Below, piece by piece: positions 12,401 through 20,248 of a stretch of 36,452 nt of DNA. The stretch covers positions 1 to 36,452 of the forward strand of contig CAYMRB010000042.1 in the NCBI GenBank assembly GCA_964392615.1, given 5' to 3'. Source of the DNA: CAYMRB01 sp964392615 (GTDB lineage Bacteria > Planctomycetota > UBA8108). Under the pieces are notes generated by a model. That model made no database searches, was not told the origin of the DNA, and saw only the letters and a list, made by a program, of their open reading frames with translations. The translations under genes were made by a program, and so were the position numbers. The stretch's first letter is position 1, and each line of letters starts with the position of its first letter.

Positions 12401-14712
12401 TGTCGATTGTCGACATCGCCTGGGCTGACGGCGGGAACGGCATCGCGGAGCCTGGCGAGTCCGGCGATCTGACCCTCGCGGTCGTCAACCAGATGGAGAT
12501 TCCGGTCAACGGCCTGCAAGTCGGCATCGCGACGACCAGCGGCGAGGTCACCTTGCCGGAGGCCCCGATCGTCGTCGGCGATCTGGGCCGCGGCGCGTCG
12601 GCGGTGGTGACGTGTCCCGCCACGGTCGACGCTGCGTGTCCGGCGGGCCGCGTGGTGCCGCTCGAGTTCACGCTCGCGTACGAAGAAGGTGCCGCGACCC
12701 GCCCCGGCAGCTTGACGGTTCACGAGATCGATCGAGTCGCTGGCAGAGTCGTCTTCGACGAAGACGGCACGGCGGCAGCCGGAGTTCGCGTGGAGCTGGT
12801 GGGTTCCTCGCTGCCGGTCCAGGAGACGGGCGCCGACGGGCGATTCGAAGTCTCGACCATCGAAGGGACCTACACGCTGCGCGCGTCGCTCGACGGCTAC
12901 TTCCGCGAGGAGCTCGCCCTGACCTTGCCGGGCGACCACGACGCCGTGGAACTCTCGCTCGGCTGGGCCGAGGCCGAGCTCTCGCGCGACGAAGTTCGCC
13001 TGGTCTGTACGCCGGATGCGGTGCGGGAGGTCGAGCTCTCGATCGCGAATCCGGGGACCCGGCCGCTCGAGTTCCACGCGAGCTTCAGCGGCGGCGGCCA
13101 GGGAGGTTCGTGCCCCGCGAGCTGGGCCTACGCGGTCTGCGACGAGCCGGACGACCCGACCACTGCTTGGGAGAGCATGGACGGCGCGGTGACGCTCCAC
13201 AGCGGCAGAGCCGATGACGCGGCATGGGGCCCCGTGGAGCTCCCCTTCTCGTGGCCGTTCTACGGTCAGGAATGGAGCGAGGTCTACGCCGGGAGCAACG
13301 GGTACCTGACGCTCTCCGGACCTTCCACGCAGTACTCGAACCAATCCCTGCCCGCGATGGAGGGGCCTCCCGCGCTGATCGCGGCCGTCTGGGACGACCT
13401 CGTGGTCAACGGCGCGGTGCTGCACCGCTCGGACGCGGACCACATCGTCTTCGAGTTCCGCGACGTGTCGCACTACAGCGGCTCGAGCTCGTTCTCGTTC
13501 CAGATCGCGCTCTATGCGGACAGCTCCATCGTCTACCGCTACCAGGACGTTCCGTGGAGCAGCCTGACCCCCACCGTCGGCGTTCAGGACTCGACACGCG
13601 CGCGAGGACTCACCGTCGCGGCCGCAGAGCTGACCGACGACGCGGTCCGGCTCTGCAGCCAAGAGGACGAGGAGGCCGGAGAAGTCTCCTGCCCGGCGAA
13701 CTATGTCGTGACCCCGCAGGGTGAGCCGGGCGGACCCGATCTCGACTGGGTCAACACGGACGACGCGACCGTCGCGCACAGCGGCACCGCGGACGACGCC
13801 GTATGGGGGCCCTTCCCGCTGCCGTTCGCGTTCCCGTTCTACGGGGAGGAGTCCCGTGAGATCTACATCAGCAGCAACGGTTTCCTGACGTTCGTCGCGC
13901 CCGGAGGCAGCTTCTACACGAACTCCGTCCTCCCGTCAGCCGACGCGCCTGGCTGGATGGTCGCCGCCCTGTGGGACGATCTGGTGGTGCCGAGCGACGG
14001 TTCCATCCGCTTGCTCGAAGAGGCGGACCGGTACGTCGTCGAGTATCGCGACGTCGAGCACTACGGCGGGTCAGCCGCGTTCTCGATCCAGATCATCCTG
14101 CACGCGTCGGGAGAGACCGTGGTGCAGTACCAGGGGCTGCCGCTCGCGGACCTGTCTCCGACCGTCGGCGTCCAGGACGGCTCGGGCGCGGTCGGGATCA
14201 CGGCGCCGGCCAGCGCCCTGGAGAGCGGCGCTCTCCTGATCTCCAGTCGTCCGTCCTGGATCGACATGGAGCCGCGCGAGGGCATCGTGCCGCCGGGAGA
14301 GACGATGCCTCTGACGGTCACGCTGACGTGCCCGGGCGACGCGGAGGAGATCGCGACGACGATCGTGCTGCGGACCGACAGCCCCCGCCTGGGTGTGATC
14401 GAGCTGCCCGTCGAGTTGACCGGCGGCGACGAGGAGGGCTTCCACATCCTGCGCGGCGATGTCGAGGTGAACGGCGAGCTGAACCTCAGCGACGCGATCG
14501 CGTCCTTGCAGTACCAGTTCACGGGCGGGCAGGTCGACTGCCTCGCGGCCGTCGACGCGAACGGAGACGCCGGGATCGACATCTCGGATCCGGTCTACGT
14601 GCTCCTGTTCCTGTTCGCCGGCGGCGCCGCGCCTCCGCCTCCGTTCCCCGAGTGCGGGCCGGCCGGCGGCTCGACGGGTAATATGCCCTGCGACATCGAG
14701 CACTGCCCCTGA
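9469..14712 (+). CDS. Secreted dual protease: M14 carboxypeptidase fused to C25 gingipain-type peptidase, dockerin-like tail
   Basis: This 1747-residue protein has an SD (AGGAG, 5 bp) and a signal peptide ending near residue 33. Residues 35-300 look like a propeptide-like beta region. M14 follows: HGDEPPGTE with zinc ligands H356 and E359, YNARSVDLNRAFPD, NFHTG with the third ligand H457, and MQDWSYEWNATLEVTVEL with E539 aligned to the catalytic glutamate of the carboxypeptidase N/E subfamily. A transthyretin-like domain follows (about 565-645). The C25 domain has YSGHGG (H850) and FSHACLTG (C883), the expected His-Cys dyad. Then come Ig-like and carboxypeptidase-regulatory-like segments, two copies of a beta module (about 1214-1397 and 1407-1592), and a dockerin-like pair of EF-hand loops (1660-1720, LRGDVEVNG and VDANGDAGIDISD) ending in a Cys-containing tail. 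Probably secreted or surface-held protein digestion. Confidence 0.9.
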   Translation: MRFFFGSPDTVKSRSLVWILPLLIALPAGAFARDDVVHGEGRIEISLELPQPELRETVAPDGQRYIHVELPGYGNRALTGQPSLPVIDLLFETPRLSPLPKVFLVECARERLTLDVPVLPALEPVAKIEGALEQRRCEPDPEFYTGAGFRNSRAVQASSWYTLTPVRRAGVQYFHLEVFLYAFDPAGPTLLVPQNLKVLVSWRDGPTERQRYNAPRQGPTRILSVKMTGPELVEFLVEGGFDIAGRKGDEIKVYASSAEMERLRDAGFEFRVLPDTAIEKARALRRNKGVAGLGSYHSHEAVGELLEGLVDRYPDLCRLESIGQSVQGREILALKISDNPDVDEDEPEIKLASTLHGDEPPGTELCLYFADHLLSEYGQDARVARIVDDLEVWILPLLNPDGLTAGTRYNARSVDLNRAFPDRIQDPVNSPEGREPEVAAMMAFSADREFALGANFHTGALVVNYPWDSNESGRFVDTPTPDDALFEWISTRYAQHNPGMLASTEFPGGISNGAEWYVIYGGMQDWSYEWNATLEVTVELSDVSWPSASALPELWDDNRESLLAYVESAFTAVSGGVTDAATGEVVSRAQVQVTGTGRPLLVRPASGAFHRMLVPGTYELTFRAPGYDPLTVSGIVVTEGSITPLDVELLPAVAPAQEGVLVVAHDSLDDGATAMADYYDGVGYGARLLTFAGSPDADAIRELIRTEYDRDAFEYLLLVGDTDTLATFQRSEHVSDLLYSLLDSEETWSDFLGRDVAMGRLPLRSDAEIMTYRDKLGRFHAARRDQRFLWLSQGNNDSECGVAEGTHAWVRDNLAPPGTYHGWFPCSSGTAAEMCDELNERIDVLTYSGHGGTHSWMRWNLSEGDLSCLQNETDPPVVFSHACLTGSFGETRCWGESWVFTSERGVVFVGASNNTYWDEDDWLEKEEFTHLLAEEPVALGPSLLRGLDYVAGRSGRGAYYHEIYHIFGDPTVRLAGGLSIVDIAWADGGNGIAEPGESGDLTLAVVNQMEIPVNGLQVGIATTSGEVTLPEAPIVVGDLGRGASAVVTCPATVDAACPAGRVVPLEFTLAYEEGAATRPGSLTVHEIDRVAGRVVFDEDGTAAAGVRVELVGSSLPVQETGADGRFEVSTIEGTYTLRASLDGYFREELALTLPGDHDAVELSLGWAEAELSRDEVRLVCTPDAVREVELSIANPGTRPLEFHASFSGGGQGGSCPASWAYAVCDEPDDPTTAWESMDGAVTLHSGRADDAAWGPVELPFSWPFYGQEWSEVYAGSNGYLTLSGPSTQYSNQSLPAMEGPPALIAAVWDDLVVNGAVLHRSDADHIVFEFRDVSHYSGSSSFSFQIALYADSSIVYRYQDVPWSSLTPTVGVQDSTRARGLTVAAAELTDDAVRLCSQEDEEAGEVSCPANYVVTPQGEPGGPDLDWVNTDDATVAHSGTADDAVWGPFPLPFAFPFYGEESREIYISSNGFLTFVAPGGSFYTNSVLPSADAPGWMVAALWDDLVVPSDGSIRLLEEADRYVVEYRDVEHYGGSAAFSIQIILHASGETVVQYQGLPLADLSPTVGVQDGSGAVGITAPASALESGALLISSRPSWIDMEPREGIVPPGETMPLTVTLTCPGDAEEIATTIVLRTDSPRLGVIELPVELTGGDEEGFHILRGDVEVNGELNLSDAIASLQYQFTGGQVDCLAAVDANGDAGIDISDPVYVLLFLFAGGAAPPPPFPECGPAGGSTGNMPCDIEHCP

Positions 14713-14716
14713 CGCA

Positions 14717-16858
14717 CTAATCGGCCGACCCGTCGCGCTCCACCTCGAGCGGCGGCAGCGTCTCGATGTACTCCCCGAGCCGCTCGCGCGAGTCCTTTCC
14801 CAGCGCGTCGGTGAATGCCGACAGCTCGCGGTCGTACCGCTTGCGCAAGAGATCGACCGCGCGCGCCAGCGACGCTTCGAGCCGCCGGCGGACCAGGTCG
14901 GTCGCCTGAATGGCGACGGCCTCGTCGTATCGACGCAGATCGGTTGCCAGCGCATCCCCCTCGCTGCCGTGCGTCTTGACGAGCCGCTGCGCGTACGCGT
15001 AAGCGCTCGTGAACGCGCCGTCGCCGTCGCCATCGAGCCAGACGGGATTCGTCGCGCCGATGACGTAGCGGTCGTCCTCCTCGAGCGGCCAGCACGGCGG
15101 CGTCTCCGGCGGCCCGCTCGCGACGATGACGAGATGCGAGTCGTGCGACGGTCGCGGCACGCGCCACGTCGTACGGAGCTTCTCGATCGCTCCGCTCGCG
15201 TGGGCGATCGGTTCCTCGCGCACGAGCGATCCGTTGAGGAACAGCGCGACGCGATCGGCACGCGTCCACGCCGGACCCGTCACGATGATCTCGACCTCGA
15301 GATCGGCCGGCAGATCGGTCGCGAAGTCGCCGGCGCCGTGCTTCCCATCGACGCGCACATCCGCGAGCAGCCCGAGGCTGACGAGCACGCGCCCGGCCAG
15401 GAAGTTCTCGATGAACTCGTCGATCTTCAGACGGCGCGGATCGTCGACCGAGCAGCGCACGTAGGTCCGCGCCTGCCCGACGGGTTGCTCGACCGTGTGC
15501 GAGTCGCTGCCGGCGACCGCGGTGAGGCGGTAGCCGCGATTGAGCAGCGCGAACCAATCGCGAAACGTCTCGTAGCGGTCCTTCGGCAAGCTCTTGCCGT
15601 TGAGGATCTCGATCGCGTCGAGACCGAGCCACTTCGTGCGGGTCACCTCGCCGGAGATACGGTCGAGCCCGATCGTGTCCCACGGCCCCTTCGCGAATCC
15701 GCCGCGCAGCGGGTGATTGCATATCACGGCTCGCACGCCCGGCGTCGCGCGGAGTCCTCGCAGCAGCTTCTCCCAGTCGTCGTGCTTGTGATTCGCCGGT
15801 TTGGCCCGCGGATCGATCGGGAAGGCGTTGAAGTGCCCGAGCCCGGTCGTGAACTCGTTCCCGACGACCGAGCGGTACTCGCCGCGCACGCCGTTCTTCT
15901 TCGCTACCTCGCGGTAGTCGGTGTGATGGTTGTGATCGGTCGCGATCGCGACCTCGACGCCCTCGCCGGCGATCGTGACGACGCGCTCGGCGACCGTCGC
16001 GTTGCCGTGCTTGCTGTAGGTCAGCGTGTGAATGTGCGTGTCGGCCGCGAGGTAGCCCGTCGTGTCGACCTCGCGCGCAAGCCGCAGATCGACCCTCTGC
16101 GTCGCGTCGGGCTCGAGGTCCACGGTCTCGCTCGCGACGCCGTACTCGAAGCCGCGGCTCGCCCAGACGCGATAGCGACCGGTGCGCAGCTCGAGCGACG
16201 CGCTTCCGTCGATCGAGTAGACGATCCCCTTGCGCACGGCGATCCCCGCGCGCTCCTCGACCTCGAAACGCGCGAAATCGGCGACCGACTCGCCGCCGCC
16301 GCGATCGTACGTCACCGTGATGCGACATGGGATCGCCCGACCGCTCGCTTCGTCGCGCACGCGCACGGCGATACGCGAGGGCCGCTTCATCGCGGCGACG
16401 GAGCGCCCGTGGACCCGCACGTCACCGACCCAGATATCGTCGGTGCTCTTCCCCTTCGCTCGCTCGACGACGAAACGATTGCCGCTGCGCTTCAGCACGC
16501 CCCTCGGGACCGCGAGAAGCTGTGGCCTCTCCTTGCCCTTCTTGTCCTTGCGCAGCGTGCCGAGCCGCCTGCCGTTCACCACGATGTTCCACTCGTCGCT
16601 GACGCCGCCGGCCGTCAAGACCAGCGTGTTCTCGGAGCGGTTCGTCCACGCATCGAAGCGCAGGGAGAGTTGCTTCCCCACGGGCTTCTCGGTCGTGAAG
16701 CCCTTCCAATCGGGCTTGTCGCTGTCGCCGAGATGATGGAACGTATCGGTGACGACGACGGAATCGGCCGCGATCGCGACCGAGCTCGCTGACAGAACGA
16801 GCGAGCAGAGGACAAGAGAGAAGCACGTCCGCAGTGTGAGGGTCCCGAGGTAGGTCAT
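14717..16858 (-). CDS. Secreted CehA/McbA-type PHP metallohydrolase
   Basis: The product is 713 aa from the ATG at 16858 with GGAGG 12 bp upstream. A signal peptide (hydrophobic core FSLVLCSLVLSASSVAIA) is followed by a galactose-binding-like segment (about 32-150), a beta region (150-265) and a PHP domain. Metal-binding motifs are AADTHIHT (H275, H277), ATDHNHHTDY (D308, H309) and AGSDSHT (H454). After the PHP domain is a beta region with VDGKHGAGDFA and a charged helical C-terminus. CehA/McbA relatives are esterase- or phosphoesterase-like metal enzymes; I cannot name a substrate. The gene is the last of the long minus-strand unit, 20 bp after the thioredoxin fusion gene. Its stop lies 4 bp from the stop of the convergent protease gene, leaving no room for a terminator. 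Confidence 0.85.
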   Translation of the reverse strand: MTYLGTLTLRTCFSLVLCSLVLSASSVAIAADSVVVTDTFHHLGDSDKPDWKGFTTEKPVGKQLSLRFDAWTNRSENTLVLTAGGVSDEWNIVVNGRRLGTLRKDKKGKERPQLLAVPRGVLKRSGNRFVVERAKGKSTDDIWVGDVRVHGRSVAAMKRPSRIAVRVRDEASGRAIPCRITVTYDRGGGESVADFARFEVEERAGIAVRKGIVYSIDGSASLELRTGRYRVWASRGFEYGVASETVDLEPDATQRVDLRLAREVDTTGYLAADTHIHTLTYSKHGNATVAERVVTIAGEGVEVAIATDHNHHTDYREVAKKNGVRGEYRSVVGNEFTTGLGHFNAFPIDPRAKPANHKHDDWEKLLRGLRATPGVRAVICNHPLRGGFAKGPWDTIGLDRISGEVTRTKWLGLDAIEILNGKSLPKDRYETFRDWFALLNRGYRLTAVAGSDSHTVEQPVGQARTYVRCSVDDPRRLKIDEFIENFLAGRVLVSLGLLADVRVDGKHGAGDFATDLPADLEVEIIVTGPAWTRADRVALFLNGSLVREEPIAHASGAIEKLRTTWRVPRPSHDSHLVIVASGPPETPPCWPLEEDDRYVIGATNPVWLDGDGDGAFTSAYAYAQRLVKTHGSEGDALATDLRRYDEAVAIQATDLVRRRLEASLARAVDLLRKRYDRELSAFTDALGKDSRERLGEYIETLPPLEVERDGSAD

Positions 16859-16878
16859 CGATTGCGCGATCCTCCGAG

Positions 16879-18492
16879 TCACTCCGCCAGCAGCGCCTGG
16901 AGCCGCGCGACCAGCGTCTCCTCGAGGTTCTCCCGGGCGCCGATCGCGACCCAGCGCACCGTCCCCCGCCGATCGACGACGAACAGCGTCGGCAATCCCG
17001 TGGCGCGAAAGCGTTGCCCGACCTCGTTGCCGGCATCCGCCGCGACCTCGAGCTGGGCGCCGAGCGATGCGAGGACGTCCATCGTCGCCTCGATTCCGTA
17101 CTCGACGCCTCCCATGGTCTCCGCGACGTTGACGAACCGCACGCCACGGTCCGCGAACGCCGTGCGCACCGTCTCGACCGCGGGGATCTGCCGCCGGCAG
17201 TACGGACAGTTCGGCGCGAAGAAGTTGAGCACCGTCGCGTTGTGCTCGGTGAACGACTCGTTCGACACCGCGCGGGCGCGGCGTGTCTCGAGCGCGATCT
17301 CCGGAGCGCGCTGACCGACGAGTGCGAGAGCGGCTCGCCGCGACGTCGCTCCATGCGCTCCCGCGCTCCGAACCGGCACCCGCAGCGTCGGCATGGCGGC
17401 ATCGTCCGTGCGGATCGTCAGCGTTCGCCCCTCGGCGGGCACGCGGTAGCCCGACGGAAAGTCGACGGCGATCGACCACGTGCGATCGTCTCGCGCGGTC
17501 ACGCCGACCGATACCGCAGGATCGTCGACCGACGCACCGAGCACTCGAACGGGCGCATCGCCCCAATTCGTGAGCTTCAACGCCCGTGGCCGCTCGGCGG
17601 TCGATCCCGCGGGAACGACGAGCTGCCGCGGCACGATCTCGAGGCGCTCCGGCACGTGCAGGTGCGCGCGGATCTCGATCTCGTTCACGTCGGGAAGATC
17701 CGTGTCGAGGACGATCGGGCAACGTCGGTAGCCGATCTCGTACGGCGGCGCGACGCGTAGGACAAGCTCCCAGAGCGTCCCGGGCACGGCGTCCTCTGAC
17801 GGCACGAGCTCGACGTCGAAGCCGTCGCACTCCGGCGGTCGCATGCGCAGCTCGAGCGGCGTCTCGCGAGCGTTGCGAATCGGCACGCGCAGCTCCTTCG
17901 GCCCATCGCCGGGCCGCGCGCGCACGACGACGAACGACTCGAACTCGATGCTCGGCCGGACCTGTCCGACGATCGCCAGCTCCGTCGATGCCGGTCCCGG
18001 CTCCTCGCACCTTACGGTCACCGCGTGCTGCAGCGCCCCGCGCAGCCGACGCGTGTCGAGCAGGACGCCGACGCGAGCCTCCTCGCCGGGCTCGACGCGC
18101 CGCGGGAACTCGACGACCTCGAGGCAGCTACAGCTCGACTGCGCGGCGCGAATAGCGAGCGGCGCGTCCCCGTCGTTGCGCAGGACGAACGCGTGCTCGA
18201 TCGGTTCGCCGCTCCAAACGATGCCGAAATCGTGCAGCTGGCCCTCGCCGAAGGCCGGCGACGACTCGACGACGGTCGTCGGGGCGGCGCGGTCGTCGTC
18301 GCGCTCCAGTCGCGCCTCGATCGTCGTCAGCCGGCGGTCGATCTCGTCGAGACGCTCGAGCACGCGGTCGGATGATCCGCCGACGGCGCCGCATCCCGCG
18401 ACGCCGAGCACGCTGACCCACGCGAGGACTCGCCTCAAGCGCGCGAAGCAGGCGAGGTCGCCATGAACACCGTTGCGCTCGATCACGATCAT
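16879..18492 (-). CDS. Lipoprotein with DUF1573 and C-terminal TlpA-like thioredoxin domain
   Basis: The 537-residue product starts with a hydrophobic segment and a lipobox (VAGC, C34), so it should be a lipoprotein. A short coiled coil (SDRVLERLDEIDRRLTTIEA) is followed by DUF1573 (LHDFGIVWSGEPIEHAF ... SSCSCLEVVEFPRRV) and further Ig-like beta regions to about residue 395. The C-terminal thioredoxin has LNFFAPNCPYCRRQIP with the redox pair C429 and C432 and the cis-proline TGLPTLFVVD, as in TlpA/ResA proteins. The ATG (18492) overlaps the upstream stop as ATGA. GTG two codons later (18486) has the better SD spacing (GAGGAG, 6 bp) and may be the real start. Joined to the pseudopilin operon, it may reduce or reshuffle disulphides of exported proteins; this is inference. 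Confidence 0.85.
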   Translation of the reverse strand: MIVIERNGVHGDLACFARLRRVLAWVSVLGVAGCGAVGGSSDRVLERLDEIDRRLTTIEARLERDDDRAAPTTVVESSPAFGEGQLHDFGIVWSGEPIEHAFVLRNDGDAPLAIRAAQSSCSCLEVVEFPRRVEPGEEARVGVLLDTRRLRGALQHAVTVRCEEPGPASTELAIVGQVRPSIEFESFVVVRARPGDGPKELRVPIRNARETPLELRMRPPECDGFDVELVPSEDAVPGTLWELVLRVAPPYEIGYRRCPIVLDTDLPDVNEIEIRAHLHVPERLEIVPRQLVVPAGSTAERPRALKLTNWGDAPVRVLGASVDDPAVSVGVTARDDRTWSIAVDFPSGYRVPAEGRTLTIRTDDAAMPTLRVPVRSAGAHGATSRRAALALVGQRAPEIALETRRARAVSNESFTEHNATVLNFFAPNCPYCRRQIPAVETVRTAFADRGVRFVNVAETMGGVEYGIEATMDVLASLGAQLEVAADAGNEVGQRFRATGLPTLFVVDRRGTVRWVAIGARENLEETLVARLQALLAE

Positions 18493-19025
18493 CTCCTCGG
18501 CGCACTGCCGCGCGAGCCGGACGCCTCGCGCAGATTGGTCGGCAGGATGATCGCGTGGAACGTCTCGGTGCGAACGCGAGCCTTGCGCTTCCAGCGGACA
18601 CTGACCCGCACGTAGAGCTCGTCCTCGTGCCACTCGTTCTTCGCGCCGTCGCCGTCGCGACGCTTGAGCCCACGCATCCCCTCCGTCGCCGGCTTCCAGA
18701 GCCACAGATCCCAGCCGTAGTTTCCAAACTGCTCCGGCAGCTCGCCGCGAACCGACTCGGTCAGCTCCTTCACGGTCACGTCCGGCGCGTAGCGCGCCTC
18801 GACCTCCGAGAAGATCCGCTCGGCGAGAAGCGCCGCATGCGTGCGATCGACCGATCGCTTGTGCGTGCTCGCGGCCGCCGCGAAGAGCGCCAACACGCTC
18901 GCCGCGCCCACGGACAGGATGAGCATCGCGATCAGCACCTCGAGCAGCGAGAAGCCGGCTCGCCGTGCGTTGCGCGGTTCGACGGCGGAGCTCGAGGAGA
19001 CGCGTCGCGTTCTCGCTGTCCTCAT
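18489..19025 (-). CDS. GspI-like minor pseudopilin
   Basis: The 178-residue product has a class III prepilin signal, RRAGFSLLEVLIAMLIL, cleaved after G24, with Glu at mature position 5, followed by the long hydrophobic helix and a helix-and-strand body (HAALLAERIFSEVEARY, then YGWDLWLWKP and LYVRVSVRWKR). The VRVSVRW strand near the end is typical of GspI. Its ATG overlaps the stop of the GspJ-like gene by 4 bp (ATGA), and its own stop overlaps the next start. GspI assignment rests on strand pattern, neighbours and size; GspH or another minor pilin is possible. It would sit at or near the tip of the pseudopilus with GspJ and GspK. Confidence 0.8.
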   Translation of the reverse strand: MRTARTRRVSSSSAVEPRNARRAGFSLLEVLIAMLILSVGAASVLALFAAAASTHKRSVDRTHAALLAERIFSEVEARYAPDVTVKELTESVRGELPEQFGNYGWDLWLWKPATEGMRGLKRRDGDGAKNEWHEDELYVRVSVRWKRKARVRTETFHAIILPTNLREASGSRGSAPRR

Positions 19026-20248
19026 CGCAGCCCCCCGCTCTTCGTCTCGAACCGGCCCCCGCTGCCGGGGATCTCGATCACGCGACGGAACGTGACGCCG
19101 GTGCGGACGATCGTGCCTCGCTCGTGCGCCCTCGGCACCGTCTCGCGCCCGCCGCGCCCCTGGCGGACCAGCTTGATGTGCCGACCGTCCGTGCTGTCGA
19201 CCTCGACCCACTCGTCGCCGATGAGCAGAAACCGGTCGCGCGGATCGTCGGGCAACGACACCGCCCGTGACAGCAGAAACGACAGCGTGTTCGCGCCGAT
19301 CTTCTCGCTCAGCACGAGCGCGCCCTGATCGCCGTCGTCCTGCAGCACGATGGTAACCTCGACGCGCTCCGGAAACACGTCGTCGCTCGTGTCGAGCAAC
19401 GACCCCTCGCGCGGCTCGAACGTCAGCTCGTCGTCGCCCCCGCTGTAATCGAGGACCGCGCGCGTCGAGTCCCAGTGGAAGAGCGGCCCGCTCGGCCGGC
19501 TCGTCGTCTTGCGCGCCGGCAACGCCAGCGGATCCCAGGTGTTCGTCGTCGGCCCCCAGAAGCTGAAGCGCAGGAAAATGACGCCGTCGGTCAGCGGCCG
19601 CGCGATCCGCGAAAACGGCACGGAGCGCTCGCTGTCGGCCTCGGCGTCCTTCTTCGAGCTCTTGGCGACCGGGCCGCGCGTTTCGATGTTCGAGTTGTGG
19701 AAGATCGAGCCGCGCCCACCGATCGGCGTCCGCACGCCGCGCCACACGGTCGTCGAGTTCGGCCGGGTGTCCATGCCCCAGAACACCTCCATCAACCCGC
19801 CCGGCGCGCCGAGAAGCCCCTCGCGAGCCTCCCATGCATCGTGCCGCCCGTCGTAGTACGCCGACTCGTGCGTATTGATGTACGCCCCGCCGTCGCGCAG
19901 AAGCGGCTGCTCGGTCTCGCCCGAGATCGTCCGCACGAACCTCAGGCGTTGCCGCCCGCCGCGGTCGTGGTCGCAGATCATGCGCAGCCAAGTGCTGTCG
20001 GCTCCGCCACGCTCGGCGACGACCGTCGAGCGCAGATCGTCCGCGACGCGATCGAGAAGCACCCGCGCCTGCTCGTAGACGCGCCCGCGGCTCTCGGCGC
20101 GCCGCCAGATTCTGATCGCGTCGGTCATCAGCACGGCGAGCGCCGTACCGAGAAGCGACAGGATGCCGACCGCGATGAGGATCTCGAGCAGCGTGTAGCC
20201 GCCTCGACCACCACCCGGTCGCCTGTATGTCCTGTGCGCGATGGGCAT
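19022..20248 (-). CDS. GspJ-like minor pseudopilin, enlarged
   Basis: The 408-residue product carries a prepilin signal, GGRGGYTLLEILIAVGILS, cleaved after G17, with Glu at mature position 5. The helix is followed by VYEQARVLLDRVADDLRSTV, a GspJ-like stretch, and strands such as GVIFLRFSFWGP and RVEVTIVLQD. GspJ is usually about 190-240 residues, so this one is nearly twice as long. The extra length includes a C-terminal module (FLLIGDEWVEVDSTDG, then LVRQGRGG and HERGTIV) related to units in the neighbouring GspK. The ATG (20248) shares one base with the upstream TGA, so translation is coupled. The protein probably caps the pseudopilus with GspI and GspK. Confidence 0.82.
   Translation of the reverse strand: MPIAHRTYRRPGGGRGGYTLLEILIAVGILSLLGTALAVLMTDAIRIWRRAESRGRVYEQARVLLDRVADDLRSTVVAERGGADSTWLRMICDHDRGGRQRLRFVRTISGETEQPLLRDGGAYINTHESAYYDGRHDAWEAREGLLGAPGGLMEVFWGMDTRPNSTTVWRGVRTPIGGRGSIFHNSNIETRGPVAKSSKKDAEADSERSVPFSRIARPLTDGVIFLRFSFWGPTTNTWDPLALPARKTTSRPSGPLFHWDSTRAVLDYSGGDDELTFEPREGSLLDTSDDVFPERVEVTIVLQDDGDQGALVLSEKIGANTLSFLLSRAVSLPDDPRDRFLLIGDEWVEVDSTDGRHIKLVRQGRGGRETVPRAHERGTIVRTGVTFRRVIEIPGSGGRFETKSGGLR

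Noticed and set aside
9136..13779. A 1547-codon open frame on the minus strand opposite the M14-C25 gene
   Set aside because: It is rich in Arg, Gly and Val with no recognisable domain. High GC keeps the antisense frame open, whereas the plus strand has a signal peptide, RBS and catalytic motifs.
16859..18010. N-terminal extension of the PHP protein (to 1097 aa)
   Set aside because: The extra residues are an out-of-frame reading of the DUF1573-thioredoxin gene. A signal peptide begins at the ATG at 16858.
18493..18705. Longer start for the thioredoxin fusion lipoprotein
   Set aside because: The extra residues are an alternative-frame reading of the GspI-like gene and would bury the lipobox signal.
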